DNA from: Cunninghamia lanceolata
Lineage: Eukaryota > Streptophyta > Pinopsida > Cupressales > Cupressaceae
Direction of reading: 5' to 3'
NCBI GenBank assembly: GCA_027924645.1
Contig: BSBN01000809.1
Span: 42,376,001 to 42,440,000, forward strand
DNA: 64,000 nt
In this document: one piece after another, positions 12,294 through 24,346 of the stretch
Layout: the number at the start of each line of letters is the position of its first letter
How positions within the stretch are numbered: the stretch's first letter is position 1
Program-made: the position numbers and the translations under genes
The notes under the pieces: generated by a model
Databases searched by the model: none
Told to the model about the DNA's origin: nothing
Seen by the model: only the letters and a program-made list of their open reading frames with translations

Positions 12294-13707
12294 ATGCAAG
12301 AAGGTGATCAACAAAGTGATAGAACAAGGAGATACATTGCGCGTGAACAAAGAAGGCAGTTCCAGTGGACTCATCCTTACCCACAACAGGATACTCTTTC
12401 AGGAGCAATTGTAGCTAGACAAGCTAACATGGCTGAGGAAAGAAGAAGCAGAAGCCCACTGGGTGATAATGAACGCGCAGCCATAGACATGTTCTTAAAC
12501 ATTGCTGCTGGACATCAACAAACAACACTAGTATTGCAACAAATTCTACAATCCCTTCAAAACTTGAATCAGGGTGATGCAGCTGGACAAGGTCGTAGAG
12601 ATGCAGCTAGACGTGAGAGACAAGAAAGAAGTTGATGATGATGCTGCTAGTGCAGTAGGTAGAAGAGTTCGCACACAAACTCCTATAGTTGAGAGGCCTT
12701 TAAGACCAACTTTCCTTCCACCACCACCTGAATAGGACAATGAAGTTGATGAAGAGTTTGAGGAAGAAGATCAGAATAACTTCGAAGATGAGATAGCTCT
12801 CTTTGCAGATCTCTATGCCAGATTACCAGAACGTGTTCGGGAAATGATGACTTTCAATGAATATTGCCAACAGAAGAGGGAAGATAGGGATAGGCGAGGT
12901 AGAACTAGAGGCTTTCGTCCTAGACGGGATGATGATACAAAGAAGTATAAAGAAGCATTGAATCGAGTTCCCATCCCTACCTTTGATGGAAGTGGTAAGC
13001 TCAGTGCTAGGGCTTGGGTAAACAAGCTGGATACATACCTTTCACTTAAGCCTTTGACAGAGAAGAAGGCAATTCAATTTGCTACAATGCATCTTGAAGG
13101 ATTGGCTTATGAATGGTGGCATCATGGCCTAGTCTCTCAACATCATGATAGGATAAATTCCTATGATGAGTTTGTAACCAAGCTGATTCAGAGGTTTGAT
13201 AGAAAAGACACTGAAGTGTATTATCGCGAACTAGCTCAACTCAAGCAAGAAGGAAGGGTTGTGCAGTATGTCAATGAGTTTTAGAAGATAGCAGTGATGG
13301 TACTTGATATGACTGACCGAAGAATCACTATGCTGTTCATTGAGGGATTGAACAATCAGATCAAGCCATTGGTAAAGGTACAAAGGCCGGCAAATTTGGA
13401 AGAAGCAATTGACTTTGCAATTGACTTTGCTCTAGATCTTGATACTACTCCTATTTATCAGCCTAAGAAAAAGTTCTGTAAAGGAGTCAGCTCTACTCAA
13501 AGGAGACCCTCTTTTCCTCAGAAAATGACTCAAGGTCCATCTGTAGCCGAAAGAGACGAGCTAAGAAGGAAGAAACTCTGTTTTTCTTGCAAGAAACCTT
13601 GGGAACTAGGACACAGGTGCCTTGGTAAAGGTAAAGCACATCTGATAGAAGTTGTATCTGATGATGGAAGTGAAGAGGAGTCACTGAGTGAAGAAGAGTC
13701 AACCTAG
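12294..13707 (+). pseudogene. A gag (capsid and zinc knuckle)
   Basis: The first ATG after the PBS is at 12294 (MQEGDQQ...). Visible features are a basic and Gln-rich N-terminus, an acidic stretch near 12745-12800, then the retrotransposon gag core (13000-13400) with AWVNKLDTYL and YEWWHHG. A complete CX2CX7HXC zinc knuckle lies at 13579-13620. A Ser/Glu-rich acidic tail leads into PR. Breaks: a frameshift near 12630, TAG at 13282-13284 after VNEF, and TAG at 13705-13707. Gag and pol appear to have been one continuous frame, as in many plant chromoviruses. Confidence 0.9.
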
Positions 13708-15830
13708 GATGAAGAGGAGGTACATGAACAACCAACTCTTAATATCTCAGAAGGGACATCTAACAAAATAACATTAGCAACTATCTCAGGAGTCCCGAAG
13801 TATCATGCCTTCCGTATAAGAGGAGTTGTGAAGGGTCAGAGAGTAACCTGTCTCATTGACAGTGGTGCTACTCACAACTTCATAGATGAAGGTTTGGTAG
13901 CAAGGCGGGGTCTCACAGTTGAAGACTTCGAAGGATTTCAAATAGCTGTTGCCGATGGATTCCTAATGAGTTGTACCCGAAAAGTGTCCCAACTGCAAAT
14001 TCAAATGGGAGATTATTCTTTAAAGGTGATTTCTATGTGGTTGGACTTGGGCATATTGATGTAGTACTTGGAGTTCAATGGTTGCATTCACTTGGAAGAA
14101 TAGTTCAGGACTTTCAGAAGATGGAGTTAGAATTCATACATGAAGGAAAGAAGATCAAACTGAAGTCAGTGTCTGATGGAAATCCCAAAGTTGTCTCAGC
14201 AAAACGAATGGAAGCATTATTCAGGCATAATGACATCGAATGGGCAGCACAGGTTTGTATCAAGGACAACCAAATTCTCTCTGCTGAAGAAATTTATCTT
14301 GCAGATATTCAGGCAATGTTGGATAAGCATGGTAAAGTGTTTAGGGATATACCTCCAGGAATACCTCCTGATAGAGGTTTTGAACATGTCATCGAATTGG
14401 AAGATAGGGCGAAACCTGTCAACATTGCACCCTATCGGCATCCAAGGCACTTCAAGATTGAAATTGAGAAGACGATCAAAGAATTGATCGATATGGGGCA
14501 TATAAGACCATCATCAAGTCCATTTGCATCATCTATGGTGCTAGTAAAGAAGAAGGATGGAACAATGCGGATGTGTGTTGACTATCGCGCATTGAACAAG
14601 AAGACCATCAAAAATAGGTATCCAATACCTAGGATTGATGAACTCCTTGATGAGCTGCATGGAGCAGTCTATTTCTCAAAGATAGATCTTCGATCTGGCT
14701 ACCATCAAATTCGTGTCAAAGAAGAAGACATCCCAAAAACAGCATTCAGATGCCATTATGGACATTATGAATTTATGATGATGCCATTTGGGTTGACAAA
14801 TGCTCCCGCCACTTTTTAGTCCTGTATGAATCATGTGTTCAACAAGCAGTTGAGGAAGTACCTGTTGGTTTTCTTTGACGACATCTTGATCTACAGTAGG
14901 ACATGGGAAGAACATCTCCAACACTTAGATGAAGTATTGAATCTCATGGAGAATCAATCTCTGTATGCAAAGATGTCTAAGTGTGATTTTGGCTTAAAGG
15001 AAATTCTGTACCTGGGTCATGTGATAGGAGCAAATGGTGTGAAAGTTCAAGAGGAAAAGATTGAAGCTATCCGCAACTGGCCAGTTCCCCAGAACGTATC
15101 TGAACTAAGAGGTTTCCTTGGCCTCTGCAACTATTACAGAAGATTTGTTAGGGGATTCTCACAGTTTGCTGCACCCTTGACAAATCTAACAAAGAAAGGA
15201 GCTTTCATTTGGTCAATAGAAGCTCAAGTTGCATTTGATAGATTGAAGGAAGTAATGAGTACAACACCAGTGCTGGCTTTGCCAAATTTTACTAAGTCCT
15301 TTGTGCTAGAATGTGATGCTTCGGGAGAAGGCATTGGAGCTGTTTTGATGCAAGATCGACATCCCATCGCATTCAAAAGCAGGAAGTTGAAGGATACAAA
15401 AAGGTTGTACTCAACTTATGACAAAGAGATGCTAGCAATCATGAATGCCTTGGCCAAATTCCGCCAGTATCTAGTTGGATCTAAGTTTGTGGTCAGGACT
15501 GATCACAATAGTTTGAAATACTTCTTAGGGCAGAAAGATTTAAATGAAAGACAGCAGAAGTGGGTTGTGAAGATACAAGCATATGATTTCGACATTGAAT
15601 ATGTAAAAGGCAAGAAGAATGTGGTTGCTGATGCCTTATCTAGAAAACCTGCTGTTTGTGCCCTGAGCAAAGTTTCAATTGATTGGAAGTCTCAACTTCT
15701 AGTTGAGTATTCCAAATCAAAATTTGCTTGTGAGATCATGGATGGAATCATTCAGGATGATAGGTACAAGGTGATTGATGAGATCATCTATTACAAAGAC
15801 AGAACTATCTTACTCCTTAATCGGACCTGA
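13708..15830 (+). pseudogene. A protease, reverse transcriptase and RNase H
   Basis: PR active site LIDSGATHNF lies near 13852-13881. The frame shifts near 14025-14040 in the PR C-terminus. RT follows with [20 protein letters not shown] (14548-14607), [26 protein letters not shown], then TAG at 14817-14819 where the related copies have a Gln codon. The polymerase catalytic FFDD is near 14869-14880 (VFFDDILIYS). RNase H has LECDASGEGIGAVLMQ (near 15308) and VVRTDHNSLKYFL, and ends with VVADALSRKP. The frame is lost again near 15825. Reverse transcription and RNA degradation would occur in the virus-like particle. Confidence 0.92.
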
Positions 15831-17125
15831 AGTGACAGATTTTGCAGACTTACCATGATACTCCACTTGCAGGACACCCTGGCTACTTCAAGACATACAG
15901 ACAGATCAGGGAAAGATTCACTTGGAAAGGTCTGAAGGAAGAAGTTCTTCAGTATGTCAGGGAATGTCTGACTTGTCAACAGAATAAGTCAAAGCATACA
16001 TTTCTAGTAGGGTTACTCCAACCACTACCAATTCCTAAACATAAGTGGGAGAGTATCTCTATGGACTTCATCACAGGTCTTCCGAAGGTGAATGGAAGAG
16101 ACTGCATCTATGTAGTTGTGGACAAATTAACTAAGTATGCTCACTTCTTTGCAATTCCAGTTGAGTCATCAACATTGCAAGTAGCTGAGTTATTCTTCCG
16201 TGAAGTCTTCAGACTACATGGCCTTCCTAAGACCATAGTCAGTGATTGAGATAGCCGGTTCATCAGTGTGTTTTGGAGAGTGCTATTTCGACTAGCTGGA
16301 ACTGACTTAACACCAAGCACTAGTTATCATCCTCAAACCGATGGACAGACTGAAATTGTAAACAAATGGCTTGAGGGATACTTGAGAAACTATGTGTCTG
16401 ATCATCAGGGTGCTTGGATTAAGTGGCTACATCTGGGTGAATACTGCTACAACACTACTTTTCACATGTCGATTGGCATGACTCCCTTCCGAGCTCTGTA
16501 TGGATATGAAGCAGTTTCATTGGATGACAGTAGAGCTCCCAGAGCCAGTGAATTGATGAAGGATACTCAAGATATTTTGAGAGTCCTTAAGGACAATTTG
16601 CAAAGAGCTCAAAATCAACAGAAGTTATATGCCGACAAACACCGGATTGAAAGAAGCTTTGAAATAGGTGACATGGTGTTTCTACGCCTTCAACCATATA
16701 GACAGAGTTCTTTGAAGAAGTCAGGTGCAGAGAAATTGAAACCTAGATTTTATGGACCCTACAAGGTGTTGAGAAGAGTAGAAGTGGCATATGAACTTGA
16801 TTTGCCAGCAGGAAGCCGCATCCACAATGTGTTTCATGTGTCATGTCTCAAAAAGGCACTAGGACAACATGTGGTTTCAACTGATGAACTGTCACCACTT
16901 GATGAAGAAGGAATGCTTGCACTTGAACCTGAAAATGTGGTGGATATAAGGGAGAAGAAACTTCGCAACCGCAACATAAGAGAATATCTGGTGAAGTGGA
17001 AAGGGTTGCCAATGGAGGATGCTACCTGGGAAGGTGAAAAGATTCTGGAGCATCCTAACCTTCAATTGCTTGAGGACAAGCAATCCCGGGAAGGGGAGAC
17101 TGTCATGTCCCCATTTCCGGCTTGA
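15831..17125 (+). pseudogene. A integrase with C-terminal chromodomain
   Basis: The zinc-binding HHCC region is visible (YHDTPLAGHPGYFKTYRQ ... CLTCQQNK, 15845-15990). The DDE core shows MDFITGLP (first Asp), SD-stop-DSRF (second Asp; TGA at 16247-16249 in place of an Arg codon) and HPQTDGQTEIVNKW (Glu). A GPY/F-type segment (PRFYGPYKVLRR) follows. The C-terminus is a chromodomain (ENVVDIREKKL...YLVKWKGLPMEDATWE, about 16930-17035), which in chromoviruses guides integration to modified histones. The frame runs over the PPT and ends 25 bp inside the 3' LTR at TGA 17123-17125. Confidence 0.92.
17088..17100 (+). promoter_or_regulatory. Polypurine tract of A
   Basis: GGGAAGGGGAGAC immediately before the 3' LTR. 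It would prime plus-strand DNA synthesis. It overlaps the end of the pol frame. Confidence 0.85.
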
Positions 17126-19636
17126 GCACCAAGTGATGATTGGATTAGCCTACTCCTCATTCACGGAGGCTAATTCTGAATGACAAGGGAATGAAATGGG
17201 TTTTGACTAACTCTGTGTGTTATTTTGCAGGTAGAATTAAGGAGTTTTGAGTCAGAATCCACTAAGTCATGAGCAAGGCGCCCATTTTGGCAGAACACAC
17301 TCCTTCTGGCGCCTAGATTCAAAAGTCACTTCTGGCATTGAAGATGAGGATTCAAACAGAAGGCGCTCCACCTGGAGGGGTTCCACCAACCAAGTGCCTA
17401 GATCAGATATGGACTTGAGCAAGGTAGAATGAAGTTTTCATGCTTGGGCGCCCATGTCATGTTGGACCTACCAAATATGCGCCTTGGGTTTTGAAGGATG
17501 TAATCAAGAAGATGGAGTCATCTAAGGTTATGATGTGAACCTATTGAACTTGCAGGATCCTCCAATTGAGTTTGGAATCACTAAAGTGGTCTAAGTGAGT
17601 TAGGCGCACTTCCTAGCATTCACAACACTCAAAGTGCGCCTAGTCCTCATATTGCGCCTAGACTCCTTTACAAATGGTGAATTCCTTGAAGGATTGATCA
17701 AGTGAAATCTCGCATTCAAAAGATCCAGTGGAAATGGTTGATTGATCAACATGATGAAGTTCTCTAAGTGAGTGGAACAATGAAAAAGGCCTATTCACTT
17801 TAGGCGCTAGCTTCAGGTTACATCATCCAACATGAGCGCCTAGAGCATCAGGGCGCCAATGCATGATTCCAGTACACTGAATTTGTGCCCAAGTTGAAGG
17901 AGTTTTAAGATGCCAAGATGGTGGTATAACTTCAAATAGGTGCCTAAGGATAAAGGCGCCATCTCTTGTTCAAAGAAACCCCTGTGGGTGCTTAGGCGTT
18001 AGTCTCTGGCACTCTAGATATGCGCCCTAGTCAAGAAGTCACTTGTGAAGGCAAGTTTCCAAGGCATCAAAGGTTTTGGACTTTCAGTTGAGCACCCCTC
18101 CGTATCAAACATATGCTTAAGTGACAAGGCACCATTTCTTGTTGAAGTAATCTCCTAAAGGCGCCTAGGCGCTAGATCATGACAGAGCAAACCTTAAATA
18201 GCGCCCTATGTTAGATGATAGTTTGAAGGGTTAAATGCATCATCAAAAGTGCGCCTAGGTGTTGAGATGTTAGCTCTGGCTTAGACAACCTTGAAAATGC
18301 GCCTAAGTAGGAATATGATCTCCAGACTCCTCAAGAGGTCAGGGCGCTTGGTAAGGCAAGTATTTTGTTTAACTTCAAGACTCCAGAAGTGAGCATTTGC
18401 ATAGAAGATAAGCCTTTCGAGGTAAGGCGCCAATCTAGTTTCTTTCCCACCAACAAGTGTGCCTAGGTGAAGTTGAAGACTTAGACAAGATGTTAATGCT
18501 CTGTATGAGGGCGCTAGATTAAAAGGAGCTTCAAAAGGTTTGATTGCTAGTGTTTGAGAGTTTGAATAGTGTTGAACATCTTCATGAAGATGCTAGGTGC
18601 AGATACCAGTCAAAATGACCTCAAAGGTGCGCCTAAGATGGATGCAAGTTCCCAAGACCAGTTTAGATGCAAGGTGCTCCATCAGGGGACAATGTTATGT
18701 TCATTTGAAGTCAAATTGCCTTCAAATTTCCTTGAAAAGATGACAAGTTAGAACCTAGGTACCAAAACCTCTATAAATCCTTCAAATATGCGCCTACCCT
18801 ATGAGGTGATGAGTTGAACATTCCAAATCTTCAAATGTTTAAGTATGGATCAAGAGGAGTTCACTCCCTAAGACAGTATCATCCAAGGATGAGAACTTAT
18901 GACTTAAGCGCACTCCCTAGTGAGATCCTCCACAGCTAGCGCCCCAGTCAGAAGAACCCTTAAACTGCGCCTAAGTGTTTCAAGAAGTGGTTAAGGTTGT
19001 TACAACTACCTGAATGCCCATTGGTCAGAAGGATAGCATTTGGATCCGTGTCAAGGTCTTTGGATAAGCTTGCCAACTCAGAATGAGTCATTAGATGGAA
19101 TATTCCCTTGGATATGCTTCTTGGGAAATGTGCCTTGGTTCCTCTTTGTGCATTGAAAAACGTGCCTTCATTGCCTTTAGAAGGCCTATAAAAGGAGGAG
19201 CTATCTCATTCATTTGGCATCGAATACTTTGACAAAATTTCTCTCTGCTAAGCTTGTAAGCTTGTAATCTTGAGGCCTGCGAGTTTCAAGTGTTGGGGTG
19301 ATGCTCCCTTGTTGTAATGCGAGGTGTTGACATTCAGTTAACATCATTGAGTTGATCAAGTGAGGAAGACATTGTAAACATCAAGGCTTCAAGGCCTTTC
19401 TTTTGTATCTCCATTGAATAAGTTGTAACTTCATGCTATTGAAAGCATTATCCATGTAATAAGACATTGCAAGTTGATTGAATCAAGTAACTAGACAAGT
19501 ACCCAACTCTAAGGTTGATTCCTTCAAGTAGTTATCTTGGATGTATATCTTTGTGTTGTTGAAGTAGTTGATGAATTGATAGCAAGTAAAAATTGTTTAA
19601 GGAAAAATTTTCGTAGAACTAGTTGGGTACCTTACA
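17101..19636 (+). mobile_element. A 3' LTR (2536 bp, uninterrupted)
   Basis: TGTCATGTCCCC to ACCTTACA, followed by the TSD TGTTC at 19637. It carries the GCGCC array and a TATA box at 19187-19195 (TATAAAAGG). It lacks the second 'caacaagcaaggtgatg' copy present in the 5' LTR. It contains the empty site for A2. Confidence 0.95.
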
Positions 19637-20075
19637 TGTTCATTTTCCTTTTGAGCCCGATATGCATTTGGGAATGCATACAACTGCAGAATATTCTCGG
19701 GAATCTGCGAAAGATTCCCCCTTTGCATATGCAACTTGATATGCATCTAAAATGCATATAACTTAGTTTTTTCACCATTTTCGGAAGCCGATTGAGATTT
19801 TCAAGCCCGCCAATATACAATTCGTCTTTGCATGCATAGAACTTAGCATTCTTTATGATGTGCGACAGGGACAAACGGTAAAACACTGCGTGGGGTGGCC
19901 AACCTTTGAACACTAAGGCATGAGAATGAGACATAATAACCAGGAACCCACCACAGAAGGCCAACATCAGAAAGGCAGAACAATGCAAGACACCACGACT
20001 CAGAAAGTTCAGGATTTAAATGGGAAAATCTGCAAACATTGAAGCTCAAACCCTAAACATAAATGATTACCAACA

Positions 20076-20404
20076 ATGTGGTCGGTATGGGGGACATGGA
20101 TGTAGTCCTCAACATGAAGTGGCTTCACTCCATTGGAGAGTTTTCTCTAAATCTTCGCACTATGGAGATGAAGTTTGAGGCAGATGGCAAGAAACATACC
20201 TTGAGAGCTATATCAGATGGTGGATTGAGGACAGTCTCTTTGAGGATGGAGAGGATACTGTGGCACGATCAGGTTCAGTGGGTAGCAGAGATATTGGTGA
20301 TGCCCGAGGTTCCTAAGCAACAGAAGTAGGAGTATCCGGTAGAGATCCAGTCTTTGTTGACTAAACACACCAAAGTGTTTAGTGACATACCACCAGGTAG
20401 ACCC
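20076..20404 (+). pseudogene. F protease C-terminal half and PR-RT linker
   Basis: It continues the F frame after the TSD. It shows MGDMDVVLNMKWLHSIGEF (compare [19 protein letters not shown] in G) and the linker HTKVFSDIPPGRP. TAG at 20327-20329 breaks it. It is cut by element G at 20404 after the codons for Gly-Arg-Pro, and the frame resumes at 30032. Confidence 0.85.
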
Positions 20405-21068
20405 TGTTATGTCCCCTTCTAGTTGACATTATGTCAATTAAGTAGATTGGCCTATAATAGACCCTCGTAGGCTGATGAGGTTGGATAGAGGGTCATTTGA
20501 GGGGAGTTTCTCCTTCAGTGGTCAGCAGGATTGGTGTTCGTTTGAAGTCTTTTGGACCCCACATGCAGAACTTACTATTTATAGTAAGACAATAGGTGAT
20601 CGAGATGGACCCCTGCTATTTTTAGAAATAAGGGTTGGTCATATGCAGAATCTTCATGCCAGTTTACAGTTCAGACGGTGTGCAGAACAGATGAGTAATA
20701 ATGGCGATATTAATATTTATTTGGCTAAAATAAATATTAATAGTTTTGAGCTTATATTGTAAAGTTATATATTATAACTTAAGTCACTTAAGTGAAGGGT
20801 CAAATTATCATAGATGGGGCCAAGTGAACAATTAATTTTAAAGAAATTATTTGTGCACCATCAATAAAAGTTTCTTTTAAAAAAAATATTAAAAGTGGGA
20901 ATATGTCTTTTATCCCACATTGGCCAAGAAAGTGTTGAGCTCTCACAAGAAAAGAATAAAAGGAGACTTAAGAGCTCATTTTGGTATGCTCATGAAATAT
21001 ATGTTTGATCATTGTGATTTTGAACTCTGAAAAGGGTTTATAGCTTTGCCATTGGAGAACGTAGTTCT

Positions 21069-23952
21069 TGATGGTGACTGGTTGTCATTGATGTCAAAAA
21101 GGTTGGTTGTTGAGTGGTCTTGCAGAGAATGTTTATCAGGGATGCAAAATGCTTGATAGAGTTGTGTTTGGTCTTGTGCAAATACTTCATGAATAAATCC
21201 TCAAGAATGGTGCAGTTTTAATTCAGGATGTCTTCAAGTGGTAGTGATTTAATACAGAGACAATGTATTGTTTGTTTCTTCTTTTGAATCCTTAATTGTC
21301 TTGTGATGATCACATCTTGTGAGTCTTGCAGATGGTTTATCCTTCTTGGTGCTTTAGAAGTTGATATGTTGATCATGATGCAAAGTTGGTTGACAAAGTA
21401 AGTTCTCAAGATTGGCATAGGTCGTTCAGGATGATGTCTTTCACAATTGTTCATTCTATCAGGAATGCCAAATAGGAGTTGTTCATTTGGAGATGATTTC
21501 TTGATGTTACAGGTTGATAAGAGTGATTATAACTAGATTGCTATTGGTAAAGTTTTTGGTGTCATCAACATGTTTGTTCAAAGGTGAGCAAAGGTGAACA
21601 AGAGTCTACAAGTGGATCATCCTTCTAGTAGTATATTGTTGTTGAATTAATGTCAAAGTTTGTGATTGAGTTGCTTTGAAAAGTACATCTTCAGGAGTTG
21701 AGGAATTGTCTTATGTGGTAACAATGTTGTTTATGACAGAGGCATTTATAGTGAAATCTTAAGTCTTTATTTACTAAGATTTAAATGAATTTCACGGAGG
21801 ATTTGTTGAAGGTTATGTTGGAGACTTAGAAGATAACTATTATGCATCTAAAACATAGAAAACCTTCTCTGTCCGTCTAGTGCAAATTGCACTTTTCTTA
21901 TATTTTGAAAGTGACCTATGATAGAAGGTTTGCAACTTAAAAGACACCGCTTGGAGGGTTTAAGATCCTAGGGCAACCGGCCCCTTTCCACCGATAGAGC
22001 AAGTTATCTACATGCGCGGGCTTTCAATTTGAATTTAAATTTTATCACCGCCAAAAATGTCAAGAGGGCATGGGTTTGCATGGGAGCTAAATGCATTAAG
22101 GAAAATGCTTTTTTCTTCCTTCGAAAACTTATGAGGAGTTTAGAAACTTTTGAAGCCCGATTCAAAATAAATAGTTTCCTTTTTAAAATTTAGTAATTTC
22201 CTTCTAAATTTTTTTGGTCGGTTCTTTTTTGTCATGAATGTAAGGAGTTTTTTTCTAATAAGGAGATTTTTATTTTTAAAAATGAGAAAAATCTTTATGA
22301 AGAGTTTTTTTTTGAGGATATTGGAAGTAAAGAGATAAACATCAAGATTTTGTTTTTTTGAGGAGATTTTCTTTTAAGAAAAATTGGTGAATTTTTTTAA
22401 GGATATGAAGGGTCTTATTGAAAAGAATATGAAGGATCATGTTTGCAGAGAAGATGAACGAAATTTTTGAGAAGGAGATGAAAGATTGGAGAATACAAAA
22501 AGGATATTCAAAATGAAAATTAAAAAGAAATTGATTTTTGCAGAGATGTAATTTGTTTGGTTCAGGATTTGTTGCAGGTTCTTTATAAGGAAGAAGTTGA
22601 AAAGATTTTTATTTGCAGGAGATTGTCTTTTGAAGATATTTTTGGGATGAAGTTTAAGAGTTTTGTTTGAGAATAAGGCAAAGACAAATTTTATGGATTG
22701 AAGAGAAGATAACCAGTTTGATGATTAAATTTTCTTGCAGGAATATCAAGAGAAAGATAATATTTTCAGGGCAGATTGGTGCAAAAATAAATATGATTTC
22801 TAACTCTTATTTTGTAGATTGATTGAAGGCTCATTTTGATATTATTTGTAGATGAAGAAAATAATTTTTGTGTGAGATCTTAAAAATGGCAAATGATCAG
22901 GAAATTGAAGAGAATTGAAATGAAAAGTCTCAAATATGAAAAGATATTCTTTCATCTCTAAGAGGAAATATTAATGGGATTTTGGTTTCGTGAATTTGGA
23001 GGATGTGAAAGGTTTTCTGTTCTTTTATTTTTGCAGATGACAAGATAAGATGCATTGTTTTTGAAGACATTAAAAAGAGAAGATGAAAGGACAAAATGAT
23101 CTTCAATGAGAGCTAATGACTGTGCAGAATGTGAAAGATGAAAAGACATCCAATTTACATATAATAGTTTTTCAGGTGCATTAATGATAGGACTTGGGAG
23201 ACAGAGATGAAATATACAGATGATGAGAGATTGAATATATATATAGTGTGTCAAGGTTATGCTGTGTAATGATGAAAATAATTTGATGATACAGATGACC
23301 AATTTGCAGAGTAGAAGAAATATTGAATCAAGCTTTGATTGCAGTGATTGATTGACAGAGATAATTTGTTTATAGAAATTTGTATATGGAGCTTGTTTGC
23401 AGAAATGTGTAAAAGAAAATGGTCTTGACTTGAAAAATCAAACAGGAGGTATAAGGTTGTATGATGAAACACAGAAAATACAATGGTGCAAATCTGATTG
23501 AACAGCAATCATGTCTTGCACACAAAGATTGATGTTTTGTTAATAGTGATTGTGTATGCCAGTGAGGCACAACAGTATGCCAATGAGGCTTGTAGGTCAG
23601 TAAGACCTCTCAATTGTCAGTGAGACATAATATTCAGCCAGTGAGGCTTTGTAAGATGTTTTCAAAGTTAAGCCAGTGAGGCACTTTATGAGTGGTTTTT
23701 CTACCCCTGAGGGTTTTCCATTCGATAAAAAGGTTGTGTCTTGATTTCTTCTATGTGTGTGCATATTATTGGTTTGATCATGTTTTGTTTACATCTGTTA
23801 TTGTAAGTCTTGTGCACATAAACTCAACAAATCATCAATATATTCCTTTCTATCTGTTCTGTAAGAGAAAGCTTGCAAAAAATTGTAAAATGTTTGAAAA
23901 CTAATACAACACTGATTCACCCCCCCTCTCAGTGTTGTCCTAAACTCCTACA
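21069..23952 (+). mobile_element. I: solo LTR, copia-like appearance (2884 bp)
   Basis: TGATGGTGACTGG at 21069 to ACTCCTACA at 23952. The perfect TSD is GTTCT (21064-21068 and 23953-23957). The 3' LTR of G has the uninterrupted 'gtagttcttctatg'. The start region 'tgtcattgatgtcaaaa' and the end 'ttcaccccccctctcagtgt' are typical of plant Ty1/copia LTR ends (family knowledge). The long middle (22200-23300) is A/G/T-rich with recurrent 'ttgcag'. No coding frame is visible. Confidence 0.85.
23558..23684 (+). repeat. Short GCCAGTGAGGC repeats in LTR I
   Basis: Six imperfect copies of a GCCAGTGAGGC-like core (gccagtgaggc, gccaatgaggc, gtcagtaagac, gtcagtgagac and two more) spaced about 20-40 bp apart. 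They sit just before 'cccctgagggttttcc', a stretch commonly seen near the R region of copia LTRs. Confidence 0.75.
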
Positions 23953-24299
23953 GTTCTTCTATGTGTTCATCATTTGAGCTAGTGAAATACCTGGTGAATT
24001 TGATAATTCAAAGAGAATCTCATACAGAGGTTCTGATTGTGCTTCAACAATATTTATTTCAGCGTCCATCGAATTCACAAATAAATAAGGGTGAGATAAG
24101 TTGCAGCAATAGTTCAGTTGTTTTAAAATTTTCAGATTGTTGTAATTAGTTTCAGTTTTATGTTATTTGCTTTTTATGTCAATAAACCCTCAAAACACAA
24201 AAAAAACCAATATATCTATTCAAAACACCAAAACAAATTCAGACAGTGCATTTAGTAGCAGAACAGTATAGAAGCAAAGAACCAGTAGGGTTCTTACAT

Positions 24300-24312
24300 T
24301 GGTATCAGAGCT
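24300..24312 (+). promoter_or_regulatory. Primer-binding site of G (initiator tRNA-Met type)
   Basis: TGGTATCAGAGCT, one base after the LTR end TTCTTACA. It differs at its last base from the A and D sites. Confidence 0.9.
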
Positions 24313-24346
24313 ACAATCCTGCCATCCTGAGGGTTTGGGAATTCAT

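Larger units (their letters stand above)
7246..19636 (+). mobile_element. A: complete Ty3/gypsy chromovirus (12.4 kb with one nested LTR)
   Basis: Both LTRs, PBS, gag, PR, RT, RNase H, IN, chromodomain and PPT are present in canonical order. The perfect TSD is TGTTC (7241-7245 and 19637-19641). The 5' LTR is split by solo LTR A2; without it the element is about 10 kb. The LTRs are clearly alike along their length, with scattered substitutions and about 32 bp of indel. The reading frame has a few stops and frameshifts, so this copy is inactive, but it is the best-preserved autonomous element here. It sits inside solo LTR B'. Confidence 0.95.
4977..20075 (+). mobile_element. B': solo LTR (about 2.7 kb) inserted in F PR, itself split by element A
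   Basis: It begins TGTTGGTTATTTTTCC at 4977 and ends ATTACCAACA at 20075. The perfect TSD is ATGTG (4972-4976 and 20076-20080). Removing element A and one copy of its TSD leaves about 2.7 kb. The termini TGTTGGT...ACCAACA are those of family B. The stretch 5370-6290 is a diverged match to 57850-58760, including the shared 'ggcgctca' and 'caacaacaa' neighbourhoods. Beyond 6300 it differs: B carries ATCGG/CCGAT motifs there and B' a TGTATAT array. No internal region or coding capacity is seen. Confidence 0.85.
20405..24298 (+). mobile_element. G 5' LTR, interrupted by solo LTR I
   Basis: The LTR parts are 20405-21068 and 23958-24298; the end GTTCTTACA abuts the PBS. It contains an AT-rich stretch (20700-20900) and a TATA-like 'aataaaagg' near 20956-20964. 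The 3' LTR copy (29095 onward) lacks insertion I and shows the empty site. Confidence 0.9.

Noticed and set aside
12294..17125. Calling element A an active transposon
   Set aside because: Several stops and at least two frameshifts interrupt gag-pol, and the LTRs differ at many positions.
21069..23952. Reading the 2.9 kb as an unrelated deletion in the 3' LTR of G
   Set aside because: The segment has TG...CA ends and a perfect 5-bp TSD, so it is an insertion into the 5' LTR, not a deletion from the 3' LTR.
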